Assembly (NCBI GenBank): GCA_963839725.1
Contig: CAWIWT010000043.1
Coordinates: 21,833-85,832, forward strand
Length of the DNA stretch: 64,000 bases
Reading direction: 5' to 3'
Source of the DNA: Kumtagia sp963839725
GTDB taxonomy: Bacteria; Pseudomonadota; Alphaproteobacteria; Rhizobiales; Rhizobiaceae
The notes beneath the pieces are model-generated. The model worked only from the letters and a program-made list of their open reading frames with translations. It was not told where the DNA came from and searched no databases. A program made the translations under genes and the position numbers. Positions 35,015 to 44,304 of this stretch are shown one piece after another. Each line of letters starts with the position of its first letter. The first letter of the stretch is position 1.

Positions 35015-36571
35015 ATGACCTCATTTGAACAACAGGAAGCCGCTCCCGTTCTTCGCCTCACCGGCATCACTAAGCGTTTTGGCGCATTGGTCGCCAATGA
35101 TGCGATCTCGTTCACGTTGAACCGGGGTGAAGTTGTCGCACTCCTTGGCGAAAACGGCGCAGGCAAGACGACACTGATGAACATCCTCTTCGGCCACTAT
35201 GTAGCCGACGAGGGGATTGTCGAGGCGTTCGGCCAGCCGTTGACGCCGGGCGATCCGAAGGCAGCCCTCGACGCCAGCATCGGCATGGTGCATCAGCACT
35301 TCACCCTTGCCGACGGCTTGACCGTCCTGGAGAACATTACCCTCGGCACAGAGAGCCTGTGGCGCCTGAAGCTCAATTATGCAATGGCCCGCCAACGTAT
35401 CAGCAAACTGTCGGAAGACTTCGGCCTTGCCGTCCACCCGGACGCGCTGGTTGGCTCGCTCTCCGTCGGTGAGCGCCAGCGCGTCGAAATCCTGAAAGCA
35501 CTCTACCGCGATGCGCGCATCCTCATCCTCGACGAGCCGACCGCAGTGCTTACGCCGACGGAGACGCAAGCGCTGTTTCGCACGCTTAGGATGCTGGTCA
35601 GCAACGGGCTTTCCATCATTTTCATTTCGCACAAGCTCAACGAAGTGCTGGCCGTCAGTGACCGGGTTCTGGTCCTGCGAGCTGGCAAGCTCGTGGGGGA
35701 GCGCGTGACTGCAGGGGCGACCCTGCGGGAATTGGCAGCGTTGATGGTGGGGCAGAACGTTCTCCAAGTCACCATGGGGATTGCCTCGCCGGGCCGGATC
35801 ATTTTCGAACTTAATAATATGTCCACAGACGGCGGCGGTCTCCACCATGTCTCCCTTGAGATGCGCGTGGGCGAGATCACGGGGGTAGCCGGAGTGTCCG
35901 GTAATGGCCAGGCAGCGCTGGCAGGTCTACTGGCCGGCACGCTCCTGCCGGCGTCGGGCGAGATGCTGGTGGATGGCGAGCCTGTCCGTGACTGGTCGCC
36001 TCGGCAGGCGCTTGCGCGGCGTATCGCGCGTATCCCCGAAGACCGGCACGCCGTCGGCACGATCGGCGACATGAGCATAACGGAAAACGTGATCCTCGAA
36101 CGGTATCGCGCCAAGCCATTCAGCCGGGCGGGCTTCCTAAATTGGAGCGCAGCCCGCCGCTTCGCCGGGGAACTGGTGGAGGAGTACGACGTGAAGTGCC
36201 CGTCTCCCGACGCCCGCATCCGCCTCCTTTCGGGCGGCAACATGCAGAAGCTCATCCTGGCGCGCGCCCTCGATCCGGAGCCGGTCATCGTGCTCGCCAA
36301 CCAGCCTACCCGCGGACTTGACGTTGGCGCGGTGGCGTTCGTGCATCAGCGCCTTTTCGAGGTGCGCAGCAGCGGCGCGGCCATCCTTCTTATTTCCGAA
36401 GACCTCGACGAAATCTTCGCGCTTTCCGACCGGCTGTACGTGATGTCGAAGGGACGCTTGTCGACGCCGTCCGCGCGCGGCGAGCGAACGGTCCACGAGG
36501 TCGGCGAGTTGATGGCGGGGCATGGGATGGATGCGGCGTCTCCCGGCTCGCAGGAATTCGTTCCGGCATGA
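35015..36571 (+). CDS. BMP-type ABC transporter, double ATP-binding protein
   Basis: The 518-residue protein has two ABC ATPase halves. The first carries Walker A GENGAGKTTLMN, signature LSVGERQRVEIL and Walker B ILILDEPTAVLTP. The second has a degenerate Walker A (GVSGNGQAALAG), LSGGNMQKLILARAL and VIVLANQPTRGLDV. This arrangement is typical of sugar/nucleoside CUT2-like and BMP importers, where the second site is partly inactive. It energises the two permeases that follow. Confidence 0.92.
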   Translation: MTSFEQQEAAPVLRLTGITKRFGALVANDAISFTLNRGEVVALLGENGAGKTTLMNILFGHYVADEGIVEAFGQPLTPGDPKAALDASIGMVHQHFTLADGLTVLENITLGTESLWRLKLNYAMARQRISKLSEDFGLAVHPDALVGSLSVGERQRVEILKALYRDARILILDEPTAVLTPTETQALFRTLRMLVSNGLSIIFISHKLNEVLAVSDRVLVLRAGKLVGERVTAGATLRELAALMVGQNVLQVTMGIASPGRIIFELNNMSTDGGGLHHVSLEMRVGEITGVAGVSGNGQAALAGLLAGTLLPASGEMLVDGEPVRDWSPRQALARRIARIPEDRHAVGTIGDMSITENVILERYRAKPFSRAGFLNWSAARRFAGELVEEYDVKCPSPDARIRLLSGGNMQKLILARALDPEPVIVLANQPTRGLDVGAVAFVHQRLFEVRSSGAAILLISEDLDEIFALSDRLYVMSKGRLSTPSARGERTVHEVGELMAGHGMDAASPGSQEFVPA

Positions 36572-36579
36572 TCGGGTTC

Positions 36580-36760
36580 GGACCCTGCGCCGACCCATCC
36601 CCTCTCCTTGGTGGGGAGGATCGACGAGCGAGCTTTGCGCGGCAAAAATCGAGAGGCGGGGTGGCGGCTGTTCAGGACAGAGTGTTGCGTTTTCCACCCT
36701 GCCCTTTGCGCCAACCTGCCCAAAAGGGGGAGGGAGGAGCGGGGCGCAACAAGAGGGAAG
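36580..36760. repeat. Intergenic mosaic palindrome in the BMP operon (copy 2)
   Basis: About 200 bases between the ATPase and first permease genes contain CCCCTCTCC-TT-GGTGGGGAGG and further CCCTGCCC and GGGGGAGGGAGGAG blocks, of the same kind as in the 34.9-kb gap. An ORF runs through it in frame with the permease, but the sequence is repeat-like and not protein-like. That is why the permease start was placed downstream. Confidence 0.45.
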
Positions 36761-36775
36761 GCGGGGCGTTGCGAC

Positions 36776-37825
36776 ATGCGGCTTGAGCCGAAGCCCACAC
36801 TGTCCCTTGCGGCGACAGTCTTATATCCCCTGGCAGCCATCGCAGCGACGCTTGGCTTCGCGTCGCTCCTGGTGCTCGCCGCGGGTGCATCGCCTTTGTC
36901 GGTGTTCTATCTGGTGGCCAGGGGAGCGGCCGGTTCACAATTCGCACTTCTCGAAACGCTAACGCGCGCGACGCCGCTGATATTCACCGGCCTTGCCGTG
37001 GGGGTGGCGTTCCGCGCGAAGCTCTGGAATATCGGCGCCGAAGCCCAGCTCTATATCGGAGCGGTGGTGACCGTGGTGCTCGGCACCGGCCTCCTGCCGC
37101 TTCACGCCGGGTTGCTCATCCCGATCATCATGGTGGCCGCGATGGCGGCTGGGGCGTTGCTGCTTCTTGGGCCAGCGATCCTGAAGACGCGTTTCGGCGT
37201 CGACGAGGTGGTTACGACGCTGCTTCTAAATTTCATCGTGCTGCTGTTCGTCTCAATGCTTCTCGAGGGCCCGCTGAAGGATCCGATGGGGCTCGGTTGG
37301 CCGCAATCGCCGAAGGTGGTGGCCGACGCGCAGCTTCCCCGCCTGATCCAGGCCAAGCGACTGCATTTCGGCTTCGTCATGGCTTTGGCCGCCGCACTCC
37401 TGACCTGGGTGATCATCAAGAAGACCGCGCTCGGCTATGAAATGCGCGCAGTCGGGCACAATCCGGAGGCGGCGCGGTTTGCCGGCATTCCGGTCAATCG
37501 AGTCATCGTGAAGACCGCACTTCTGTCCGGCGGGTTGGCCGCGCTTGCAGGGTTTTCGGAAGTGTCCGGCCTAAAGGGCAACCTCACACTCGATCTGTCG
37601 CCGGGCTTCGGCTACTCCGGCATTGTCGTCGCGATGCTGGCAATGCTCAATCCGCTTGGCGTCATCCCGTCCGCGATATTCGTAGCCGGCATCTTCGTAG
37701 GGGCGGACGCGATGAGCCGTTCGGCAGGCGTACCGAGCTACATTGCGGATGTGGTGGTGGCGACGGCGCTGCTCACCATGGTCGTGGCGATACTGCTGAC
37801 GCGGTTCCAGGTAAGGTGGAAGTGA
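36776..37825 (+). CDS. BMP-type ABC transporter permease 1
   Basis: The start is set at MRLEPKPTLSLAATVLYPLA (349 aa), skipping an in-frame repeat-derived extension. It has about nine to ten helices and the family stretches TPLIFTGLAVGVAFRAKLWN, GAEAQLYIGA, RFGVDEVVTTLLLNFIVL and ALGYEMRAVGHNPEAARFAG. It forms half of the membrane channel. Its stop overlaps the next start (TGATG). Confidence 0.9.
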   Translation: MRLEPKPTLSLAATVLYPLAAIAATLGFASLLVLAAGASPLSVFYLVARGAAGSQFALLETLTRATPLIFTGLAVGVAFRAKLWNIGAEAQLYIGAVVTVVLGTGLLPLHAGLLIPIIMVAAMAAGALLLLGPAILKTRFGVDEVVTTLLLNFIVLLFVSMLLEGPLKDPMGLGWPQSPKVVADAQLPRLIQAKRLHFGFVMALAAALLTWVIIKKTALGYEMRAVGHNPEAARFAGIPVNRVIVKTALLSGGLAALAGFSEVSGLKGNLTLDLSPGFGYSGIVVAMLAMLNPLGVIPSAIFVAGIFVGADAMSRSAGVPSYIADVVVATALLTMVVAILLTRFQVRWK

Positions 37826-38769
37826 TGGATCACGCCGTCGAGATCCTTTTCACCGCCTCGTTCTGGGTCGCCGCAATCCGCATCGCGTCGCCGCTGATCT
37901 TTGCGACGCTGGGCGAATTGATCTGCGAACGCGCGGGGGTGCTGAACCTCGGCATCGAAGGCATCATGACCGTGGGCGCGTTCGCCGGTTGGTTCACCGT
38001 CTATACCGGCGGCGATCTGTGGACCGGTGTTCTGGTCGCCGCACTCGCTGGCGCGCTGTTCGGCCTGCTGCACGCCGCACTCACGGTCCCGCTCGGCCTT
38101 TCGCAACATGTAGTCGGCATCGGAGTAACGCTGCTCGCGACGAGCCTGACCTATTATACCTACCGGCTGGCGCTGCCGGAAGTCACGTCGCCGCCGAAGA
38201 TCGAGCCGTTTCAGCCCCTGCCCATCCCTGGCATTTCCGATATTCCAGTCCTTGGACCGGCATTGTTCAGCCAGACGCCGCTCACCTATATGGCCTTCAC
38301 TTTGGTCGCGGTGGTCGCCTGGGCGCTGTACCGTACGCCACTCGGCCTCGCAGTGAGGGCGGTCGGCGAGAGCCCAGCCGCCGTTGAGGCGCAAGGCATT
38401 AGTGTCACCGCGATCCGCTTGGGCGCGGTCATGGTCGGCAGCGCGCTGATGGCCGTTGGCGGGGCGTTCCTCACACTCTCCGCCTTCAACTCCTTCTTCT
38501 TCGGAATGATCAACGGTCGTGGCTGGATCTGCATCGCGCTAGTGGTTTTCGGCTCGTGGCGACCAGGCAAGGCGCTGTTGGGGGCGATCCTTTTTGCGGC
38601 ATTCGACGCTTATCAGATCCGCCTGCAGCAGCTTTCGGGCGGTGTCGTTCCCTATCAGGTCTTCCTGATGATGCCCTATGCGCTGTCCATTCTCGCGCTG
38701 ATCCTGGTCGCGCGCCGCGCCACCTATCCAAGAGCGCTGATGATACCCTATCAGAAAGGCGAACGATGA
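37825..38769 (+). CDS. BMP-type ABC transporter permease 2
   Basis: The ATG overlapping the previous stop gives a 314-residue protein with about eight to nine helices; a GTG three codons upstream is the alternative. Family landmarks are IASPLIFATLGELICERAGV, NLGIEGIMTVGAFAGWF and GLAVRAVGESPAAVEAQGIS. It completes the importer. An ATG overlapping its stop (38766) begins a 58-codon ORF of unfamiliar sequence, which could be the stump of a fifth operon gene. Confidence 0.9.
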   Translation: MDHAVEILFTASFWVAAIRIASPLIFATLGELICERAGVLNLGIEGIMTVGAFAGWFTVYTGGDLWTGVLVAALAGALFGLLHAALTVPLGLSQHVVGIGVTLLATSLTYYTYRLALPEVTSPPKIEPFQPLPIPGISDIPVLGPALFSQTPLTYMAFTLVAVVAWALYRTPLGLAVRAVGESPAAVEAQGISVTAIRLGAVMVGSALMAVGGAFLTLSAFNSFFFGMINGRGWICIALVVFGSWRPGKALLGAILFAAFDAYQIRLQQLSGGVVPYQVFLMMPYALSILALILVARRATYPRALMIPYQKGER

Positions 38770-39408
38770 GTTTGACTCCCGCTGCATCGGGCGCGGCTGC
38801 CAGCGCGCGTGCCGGCAGGTGCGACTACCCGGACACGCGGATGAACTCAAGCTTCTCGGAGGCAGGGTGTCAGCTTCGTCGAGGACCCGAAAATTGCCCG
38901 GCCCGCCTTTTAGGACATCGTTCCAACCTTGCGCGAAGTTAGGCGGTATCTCGACAAACGCTGCGATATAGGCTTTCAATCGCTGAGCCAGTGTGAAGGC
39001 TGCCGCCTGTCCGTGGAGCTCGCGTGGTTGTCGCCAAGGCGAGCCGCGACGTGCATTCCGGCAATTTCGGCGGCGTTGTGCCGAATACCGGGGGTTCGGT
39101 CGCAAGTTCTCGGCGACGGCGTCAGGGAATCAGGCCGATCAGTCGCCAAGATCTTGGTCGCCTGCGCGCCCCGCTTGCGGACGGACCATGTCAGCGTCGA
39201 AGTGATGGCAGAATGGAATGGACCGGACCAGGCCACTGGGTGATGGAAGAGAATGCGGATGCCACCATTGGACCTCGTCCTCGACTTCCCCTCGAAGTGA
39301 AAGAACAAAGCATTATCGCGAACGGCGCGGTTCTCTCCTGTTCTGTCCGCGACGGCGGGCTCGTCTCGCCGTCGCGTCACCTGGCGACTTAGACGCTCGT
39401 CCGCAGCC
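38770..39408. other. Stretch after the BMP operon, possibly debris
   Basis: About 640 bases. The plus-strand ORF beginning MSLTPAASGAAASARAGRCD (38766-38942) has the ATGA coupling of an operon gene but no familiar sequence. Minus-strand ORFs of 134 and 188 codons overlap each other and were not recognised. The region is probably broken gene remains. Confidence 0.35.
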
Positions 39409-39956
39409 TCAGGCTACCTTCGCTTCCGCCCGTTTGGCCTTGGTTGCCTCGCCCCACCAAATCAGTTGGTCAAGCATGTCCTTGGCCGAAGGCAGAATCG
39501 CCTCCTCAATGGCCGAAATCGGCTGGTTACCCATGGCGGGATGAACCTTGTAGAACTCCGAACCGCCGATGTGAACTGCCGAACGCACGTTGACCATATG
39601 CAGTTCGGTGGCGGTAGTGCGCGCATGCTCGATTGAGCGGGCAGCGCCGACCTTGATGCGGTCGTGAACATTTGGCGGGCCAGTGACGAGACCGAAAGTC
39701 AACATATTGCCGCCGACATGACGCTGTTTTTCGGGATTGCGGCTGGTTAGCGTGAACGATGACGGTGCTGTTTTCAGCGCCTCCATGACCAAAGTTTCGT
39801 CGATGCGGATCGTTTGACTTTCGCGGTCGACTTTGCCCCTGCTTTCTCGAACAGCGAGATCACACGCTTGCTCATCACCCGGATGCCGAGTTCGGAAAGA
39901 ATTCGCATGGAGGAGCGATGCAGAGCCTCCATACGCTCCTCATCTAGCAGCTGCAT
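39409..39956 (-). pseudogene. Chimera of trimethylamine methyltransferase (MttB-like) start and FMN-reductase-like tail
   Basis: From 39956 the frame gives MQLLDEERMEALHRSSMRIL and LGIRVMSKRVISLFEKAGA, the N-terminus of the MttB/MtgB corrinoid methyltransferase superfamily. One base is missing near 39.82 kb, and the second frame continues TIRIDETLVMEALKTAPSSF, RNPEKQRHVGGNML and GPPNVHD. After about 39.66 kb the sequence changes to IEHARTTATELHMVNVRSAV and AILPSAKDMLDQLIWWGEAT, which resembles the C-terminus of NAD(P)H-dependent FMN reductases. Real MttB proteins have about 500 residues. The piece is a dead fusion of two catabolic genes; the second assignment is less sure. Confidence 0.6.
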
Positions 39957-40738
39957 TGGTGCTTGTTTACATTCTGCCAGGGGAGTTGGTTGATCCCGCC
40001 AACTTTCCGCGCAGCCATCTTTGAACGACGGCCACTACAGCGCCTGTCTGCCGTCATCTTAAATGCCTCTTGTGCCAAGGCTGACGCATTTGCAAAGTAA
40101 ATCCTGTATTCATGTCACGCTCGCGGCTCTGCCGACGGGTCATAGAGCAGGAACTGCCAGATCGGAGTACCGGCTGGCCTCGGCTATAAGTCCCAGAATG
40201 TGGTCGCAAATTGCGGCAGCACGCGGCTCACCGAGCACTGGCGGCGCGAAATCCATATATTCGTTGACAGTATAGTCCGCAGAACACGGCTCAAGGTGCC
40301 AGCTCAATCGCCCGAGATAAACCCATCATGTTTATAAGATTGTTCCAAGCTCTGAAGATTAATTCCCGACATGACTGCAGTTCTCCACCGTCTCTAGCCT
40401 TTGTGACCGGATGCCATGGCACCCTTCCCTGACGATTTACGTATAGGGTATTCTCACAGAGTGCCATGTTCGTGTATCCCGAAAAATCTATGCGGAATTC
40501 CGCAGCCGGCCCGAAAACCGATTGCGCCTCAGCGTAAAAGCGCGCCGAACTTGGACCCCTCTGTCGAGCAGGCTCTATCGTGTCGATTGGCGTCACAAAT
40601 TGGCATTGGCCAAAGAGACGCGAATTGGACCGCTCATGCCTCTCGTCGACTCCGGAAAATGCAGCGGAAACAGAGGCCTGAACGTTCCGTGGCCTGGGTC
40701 ACGGTTCGGTGCGTTTTTGCATTGGGGAGGTTTCAGGG
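39957..40738. other. Stretch with one TGCGG-type palindrome and short open frames
   Basis: About 780 bases. A minus-strand open frame ending at about 40142 encodes EYMDFAPPVLGEPRAAAICD and then HILGLIAEASRYSDLAVPAL, which looks protein-like but was not identified. A 101-codon minus ORF (40291-40596) is not familiar. The perfect palindrome at 40491-40504 is listed separately. Confidence 0.35.
40491..40504. promoter_or_regulatory. Perfect palindrome TGCGGAATTCCGCA (regulator-site candidate)
   Basis: A 14-bp perfect palindrome of the TGCGG-N5-CGCA form, matching 13 of 14 bases of the one at 42201. It lies 535 bases upstream of the MttB-like relic (minus) and 235 bases upstream of the 67-residue ORF (plus). 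No second copy sits 21 bases away here. Confidence 0.45.
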
Positions 40739-40942
40739 ATGGTGAGGGCGATACTGGCATGGGTGGAGAGGCGGCGTGCGGTCCGTCGCCGATGGCGGGA
40801 AGACGCCCAGCACCTCGTCCGGCGGTACGGCCCGAGGACTGCCTACGATGAGGCCCAACGGCTTGCCGCAAGATCCCGCGCGATCAAAGACGGCCAGTTG
40901 CTGTTGCTGTACCGGCCTGCGCCTCCGGGCTGGGTCTCATAA
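40739..40942 (+). CDS. Small basic conserved hypothetical protein (67 aa)
   Basis: The start at ATG 40739 follows GGGAGG. The product (MVRAILAWVERRRAVRRRWR, then HLVRRYGPRTAYDEAQRLAA) is strongly basic and resembles short conserved rhizobial proteins of unknown function. The last 15 residues (LLLLYRPAPPGWVS) do not fit that pattern and may follow a frameshift. Possible roles are not evident. Confidence 0.5.
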   Translation: MVRAILAWVERRRAVRRRWREDAQHLVRRYGPRTAYDEAQRLAARSRAIKDGQLLLLYRPAPPGWVS

Positions 40943-41190
40943 ACTTCCCGTCAGGTTCCGACGGGATCGTCAGGAAGGTTCCTCTCATCGAAAACGACTG
41001 CAGCGGCCGAAGGAGATCAGGCAAGACGACTGCCCCAGATTAGACTTTTCCCCAGAATGGCCGAATGCCCGCGGCACTCCTGAACCTAGGCGGCCCCCCT
41101 GCAACTCGTAAAAGAGCTCGGTCGTCACGGCTTTCACAAAATTGTAGTCTTGCAGGCGGCTCCTGACTTGGTAGGCATCCTATTGAAGCC

Positions 41191-42174
41191 ATGAACACTC
41201 GACAGCGCGCCGTCGCTAAGCACATGGCAAACGAAGCTCCCGTTAGGTTTGCATTGCTGGTTTTCGCCGGATTTCCCATGATGGCGTTCAGTTCGGTCAT
41301 CGAACCGCTCCGCGCGGCGAACGTGCTGGCAAAAAAACGATGCTATAGCTGGGTAATTGTTGGCGCCACCGACGGACAGGTTGAAGCCTCGAACGGCGTT
41401 GTCATCCAGCCCGGCTTTTTCGTTGAAGATGCGCCGAAGGTTGATCGCATTGTTGTTTGCTCAGGAGGTGATGCCGACCATGTCGTCGCCGACAATGCCG
41501 TTAGTTGGATCCGCAAGAGCCTTCGCAGCGGTGCCCACATCGGCGCGGTCGCCGACGCCGCGTTCTTTCTCGCCAGGGCTGGTCTTCTCGACGGGCATGC
41601 CTGCACCTTGCACTGGACCAGTCAGGCGGCATTCATCGAGGCGTTTCCGGAGATCGAACTGCGGCGTGACCTCTATGTCATCGACCGGAGACGTTTCACC
41701 TCGGCAGGCGGCGTCGGCAGTTTGGACATGATGCTGGAGATCATCACCAAGGACTACGGCGCGGAGCTTGCAGCCGGCGTCGCGGAATGGTTCGTCCATA
41801 GCCCGCTGCGATCGAGCGTCGATCGCAAACTGATGCCGTTGAGACTGCGCACTGGCGTCCAGGACGAACTCGTACTGTCGGCAATGGCGATCATGGAGGA
41901 TGCCGTGGAAGAGCGGCTGAGTATGTCGGAACTGGCGATGAGGCTGGGCGTGTCTTCTGACAAGCTTGAACGAGGCTTTCGCTCTGAACTCCATGTTTCG
42001 CCGAACGGATACTACCGCCGCCTGCGGCTGAAGCGTGCCGCCGACCTCCTTGCTCATTCCACGCTCGCGGTGCGCGATGTGGCGCTGGCCTGCGGCTTTG
42101 CCAGCATGTCGAGCTTTGCCCGGGCTTTCAGGGAAGAGCATGGCCACCCGCCGAAGCTGGCCCGCAGACATTAA
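41191..42174 (+). CDS. GlxA-family transcriptional activator of the catabolic cluster
   Basis: The 327-residue protein has a DJ-1/PfpI-like sensor domain (residues about 17-190) and an AraC-type double HTH at the C-terminus (about 225-325, RLSMSELAMRLGVSSDKLER and ALACGFASMSSFARAFREEH). An alternative start is Met12 (MANEAPVRFALLVF). In the sensor domain the usual Cys is replaced: GAVADAAFFLARAGLLDGH has Ala-Asp where many relatives have Cys. Regulators of this type (GbdR, CdhR and others) activate catabolism of quaternary amines and similar compounds. It lies directly upstream of the DddP-like gene; the tandem TGCGG-N5-CGCA sites between them are its likely targets. Confidence 0.88.
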   Translation: MNTRQRAVAKHMANEAPVRFALLVFAGFPMMAFSSVIEPLRAANVLAKKRCYSWVIVGATDGQVEASNGVVIQPGFFVEDAPKVDRIVVCSGGDADHVVADNAVSWIRKSLRSGAHIGAVADAAFFLARAGLLDGHACTLHWTSQAAFIEAFPEIELRRDLYVIDRRRFTSAGGVGSLDMMLEIITKDYGAELAAGVAEWFVHSPLRSSVDRKLMPLRLRTGVQDELVLSAMAIMEDAVEERLSMSELAMRLGVSSDKLERGFRSELHVSPNGYYRRLRLKRAADLLAHSTLAVRDVALACGFASMSSFARAFREEHGHPPKLARRH

Positions 42175-42179
42175 ATGGT

Positions 42180-42216
42180 TGCGGTACCTCGCACGACATG
42201 TGCGGTATTCCGCACA
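42180..42216 (+). promoter_or_regulatory. Tandem TGCGG-N5-CGCA operator before the DddP-like gene
   Basis: Two 14-bp sites, TGCGGTACCTCGCA (42180-42193) and TGCGGTATTCCGCA (42201-42214), start exactly 21 bases apart, two turns of the helix. The second is part of a longer inverted repeat TGTGCGG-TATT-CCGCACA (42199-42216). Tandem sites at this spacing are typical of AraC-type activators. A hairpin role as terminator for the regulator gene is also possible, since ATCTTTTT follows. Confidence 0.6.
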
Positions 42217-42262
42217 ATCTTTTTGCCCCCGCTACTTCATGTTCGAGGCCTAGGAGGCGCCG

Positions 42263-43567
42263 ATGAGCATTGTTGTTTTCGATCCCGATAGCACCGAGGA
42301 CGTGGATTTTGCGGATCGCATGCGCCACCCGGCCGCGGCGGACCCGGCCGGTGGCATGTGGCTTTCCGATACAGAGCCTTCGTTCGTTGACGTGGATGCC
42401 TTGAGGAGGGGTCGTCTGAAGAGACTGCGCGCCTGGATGTGCGAGGCCGGCTACGGCGCCGTCGTTCTTTTCGACCCATACAATCAGCGCTATGCGACTG
42501 GCTCGCGCAACATGCACGGCTATTTCCTGCGCAACTCGACCCGGTACTTTTTCATCCCGACGGAGGGGCCGATTGTCCTGTTCGAGTACCCGCAGAGCTA
42601 CCATGTCTCGATGGTGCTCGACACCATCGACGAGGCGCGCCCGTCGAAGCTCGTCTGGTCGTCGGTGTCTGGCCGCGACGACGAGACGGCAGGCCCCTTT
42701 GCCGAGGAGATCACTGATCTCCTGAAGGCTCATGGCGGCGGCTCGATGAAAATCGGGCTCGATCGCTGCAGCCACCTGCAGGCGCTCGCGCTGGAAGAGC
42801 GTGGTTGTTTGGTCAAGGACTGCCAGGGCGAGATTCTCGCCGTGCGTGCGGTCAAAACTCCCGAGGAGGTCAAATGCCTGCAGGTCTCGATGGCCGGCGC
42901 CGAAGCCGCTGTTGCAGCGGTACGACAGGCGATTAGGCCCGGTGTTTCGGAAAACGACCTCTTCGCGATCATGTATCACGAGGTGATCCGCCAAGGCGGC
43001 GAGTTCATCGAAACGCGCCTGTTGACGTCCGGCCAGCGCACGAACCCATGGTTCAATGAGGCAAGCGGCCGCAAGCTCAGACCCGGCGAACTCGTCGCGC
43101 TCGATACCGACACGATCGGCTGTTATGGCTACTATTCTGATTTTTCCCGAACGTTCCGATGCGGTCCCGGAAGGCCGACAGACTATCAGAAGTCACTCTA
43201 CCGAATGGCCCACGAGCAGGTTCAGCACAACATGTCAATCGTGAAGCCCGGCATGGCGTTTCGCGAGATCGCAGAAAAGGCCTGGAAGATTCCGGAGCGG
43301 TTCGTCGACCAGCGCTATACGTCGGTGATGCACGGAGTCGGCATGCATGGCGAGACGCCATTCATCGCGCACGCCATGGACTACAAAACCTACGGGCGCG
43401 ATGGCCACATCGTGCCCGGCATGGTGATCAGCGTCGAGAGCTATATCGGCGAGAAAGGCGGACGTGAGGGTGTCAAACTGGAGGATGAGATCCTGATCAC
43501 CGAAACCGGCACGGAACTGCTGTCCCGCTTTCCCTATGAAGACGACTTCCTTGACGGACAGATCTGA
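42263..43567 (+). CDS. DddP-like M24 metalloenzyme (peptidase-fold)
   Basis: The 434-residue protein has a strong AGGAGG site and the two-domain M24 (pita-bread) fold. The six metal ligands can be placed: D281, D283, D293, H357, E392 and E407. They lie at a constant offset of 14 from those I remember for the DMSP lyase DddP (D295, D297, D307, H371, E406, E421). The residue aligned with the catalytic Asp377 of DddP is Gly363 (HGVGMHGE). It is therefore a DddP-family relative with an intact metal site but probably another reaction, perhaps a peptidase- or lyase-like step on a betaine-type compound. It overlaps the next gene by one base. Confidence 0.8.
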   Translation: MSIVVFDPDSTEDVDFADRMRHPAAADPAGGMWLSDTEPSFVDVDALRRGRLKRLRAWMCEAGYGAVVLFDPYNQRYATGSRNMHGYFLRNSTRYFFIPTEGPIVLFEYPQSYHVSMVLDTIDEARPSKLVWSSVSGRDDETAGPFAEEITDLLKAHGGGSMKIGLDRCSHLQALALEERGCLVKDCQGEILAVRAVKTPEEVKCLQVSMAGAEAAVAAVRQAIRPGVSENDLFAIMYHEVIRQGGEFIETRLLTSGQRTNPWFNEASGRKLRPGELVALDTDTIGCYGYYSDFSRTFRCGPGRPTDYQKSLYRMAHEQVQHNMSIVKPGMAFREIAEKAWKIPERFVDQRYTSVMHGVGMHGETPFIAHAMDYKTYGRDGHIVPGMVISVESYIGEKGGREGVKLEDEILITETGTELLSRFPYEDDFLDGQI

Positions 43568-44249
43568 TGAAGCGGCCGCTCGCGATTGAAAAAAGCAAGG
43601 CGGCGGCGCTCTTCATCGACCTGCAGGAGGAGCATCGCCAGGACCGGCGCTATATTGTGGCGGGCTTCGACACGATCCTCGCCAACGTGCGAAAGCTTCA
43701 GCACGCAGCGCGGACGAACGGCATTCCCGTCATCCATTCTGCTTACATCGTCGACTCCGCGGCGCAAAACCTGCGGCCATTTCATCCGGTCATGGCCGAT
43801 GGCACATCGGCCTTCAGTGACAAGAGTAGCCCGTTTTCCGAACTCTGCCCGGAAGTAGGTCCAGTCGGGGACGAAACCGTTCTCGTCAAAACCGAGGCGA
43901 GCGCATTCGGCAACGATTTTCTCGCCCGCAGACTCAGCGCTAGCGGCGTCGAGTGGTTGTTCATCGCTGGCGTGTGGACCGAAGCCTGCATCGAGCCAGC
44001 GTGAGGCAGGCCATCGAACTTGGTTTCAGGGTCGTTCTCGTCAAGGACGCGTGCGGCAGCGGCACCACGGCGATGCACCAGACGGCGATCCTCAACCTCG
44101 CTAACCGGCTCTATAGCGGGGCGGTGACAAATACCGAGGACGCATGTCGGTTGCTGGCCGGTGAGACGATCGATGTCTGGATGGTCGAAGGCTCCGTGCC
44201 GCTGCGCTTTACCTATGAGAACGCGGCTGACCTCTTCAGCGAGCTCTGA
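43567..44249 (+). pseudogene. Isochorismatase-family cysteine hydrolase, frameshifted
   Basis: The first frame shows AAALFIDLQEEH (catalytic Asp), ETVLVKTEASAF (catalytic Lys) and FIAGVWTEACIE (catalytic Cys), all three residues of the triad, then stops at 44004. The rest, ASVRQAIELGFRVVLVKDAC to YENAADLFSEL, is in another frame; one missing base near 43.998 kb explains it. Family members hydrolyse amides such as N-carbamoylsarcosine or nicotinamide, or isochorismate. The start overlaps the DddP-like stop, so the two form an operon. The break just after the Cys would inactivate the protein unless it is a sequencing error. Confidence 0.82.
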
Positions 44250-44304
44250 CGCGTCGCCCCCGGAGCCGAATTTTGGTGGCAACAATTGTCGCCGGGATGG
44301 ACCA

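Noticed and set aside
36608..36775. An N-terminal extension of the BMP permease 1
   Set aside because: The stretch is repeat-like (CTCTCC/GGGGAGG blocks) and the encoded sequence is not protein-like; the family start is at 36776.
42263..43567. Naming the M24 enzyme dddP (DMSP lyase)
   Set aside because: The metal ligands fit, but the catalytic Asp position is Gly, so the name would imply an activity that is not supported.
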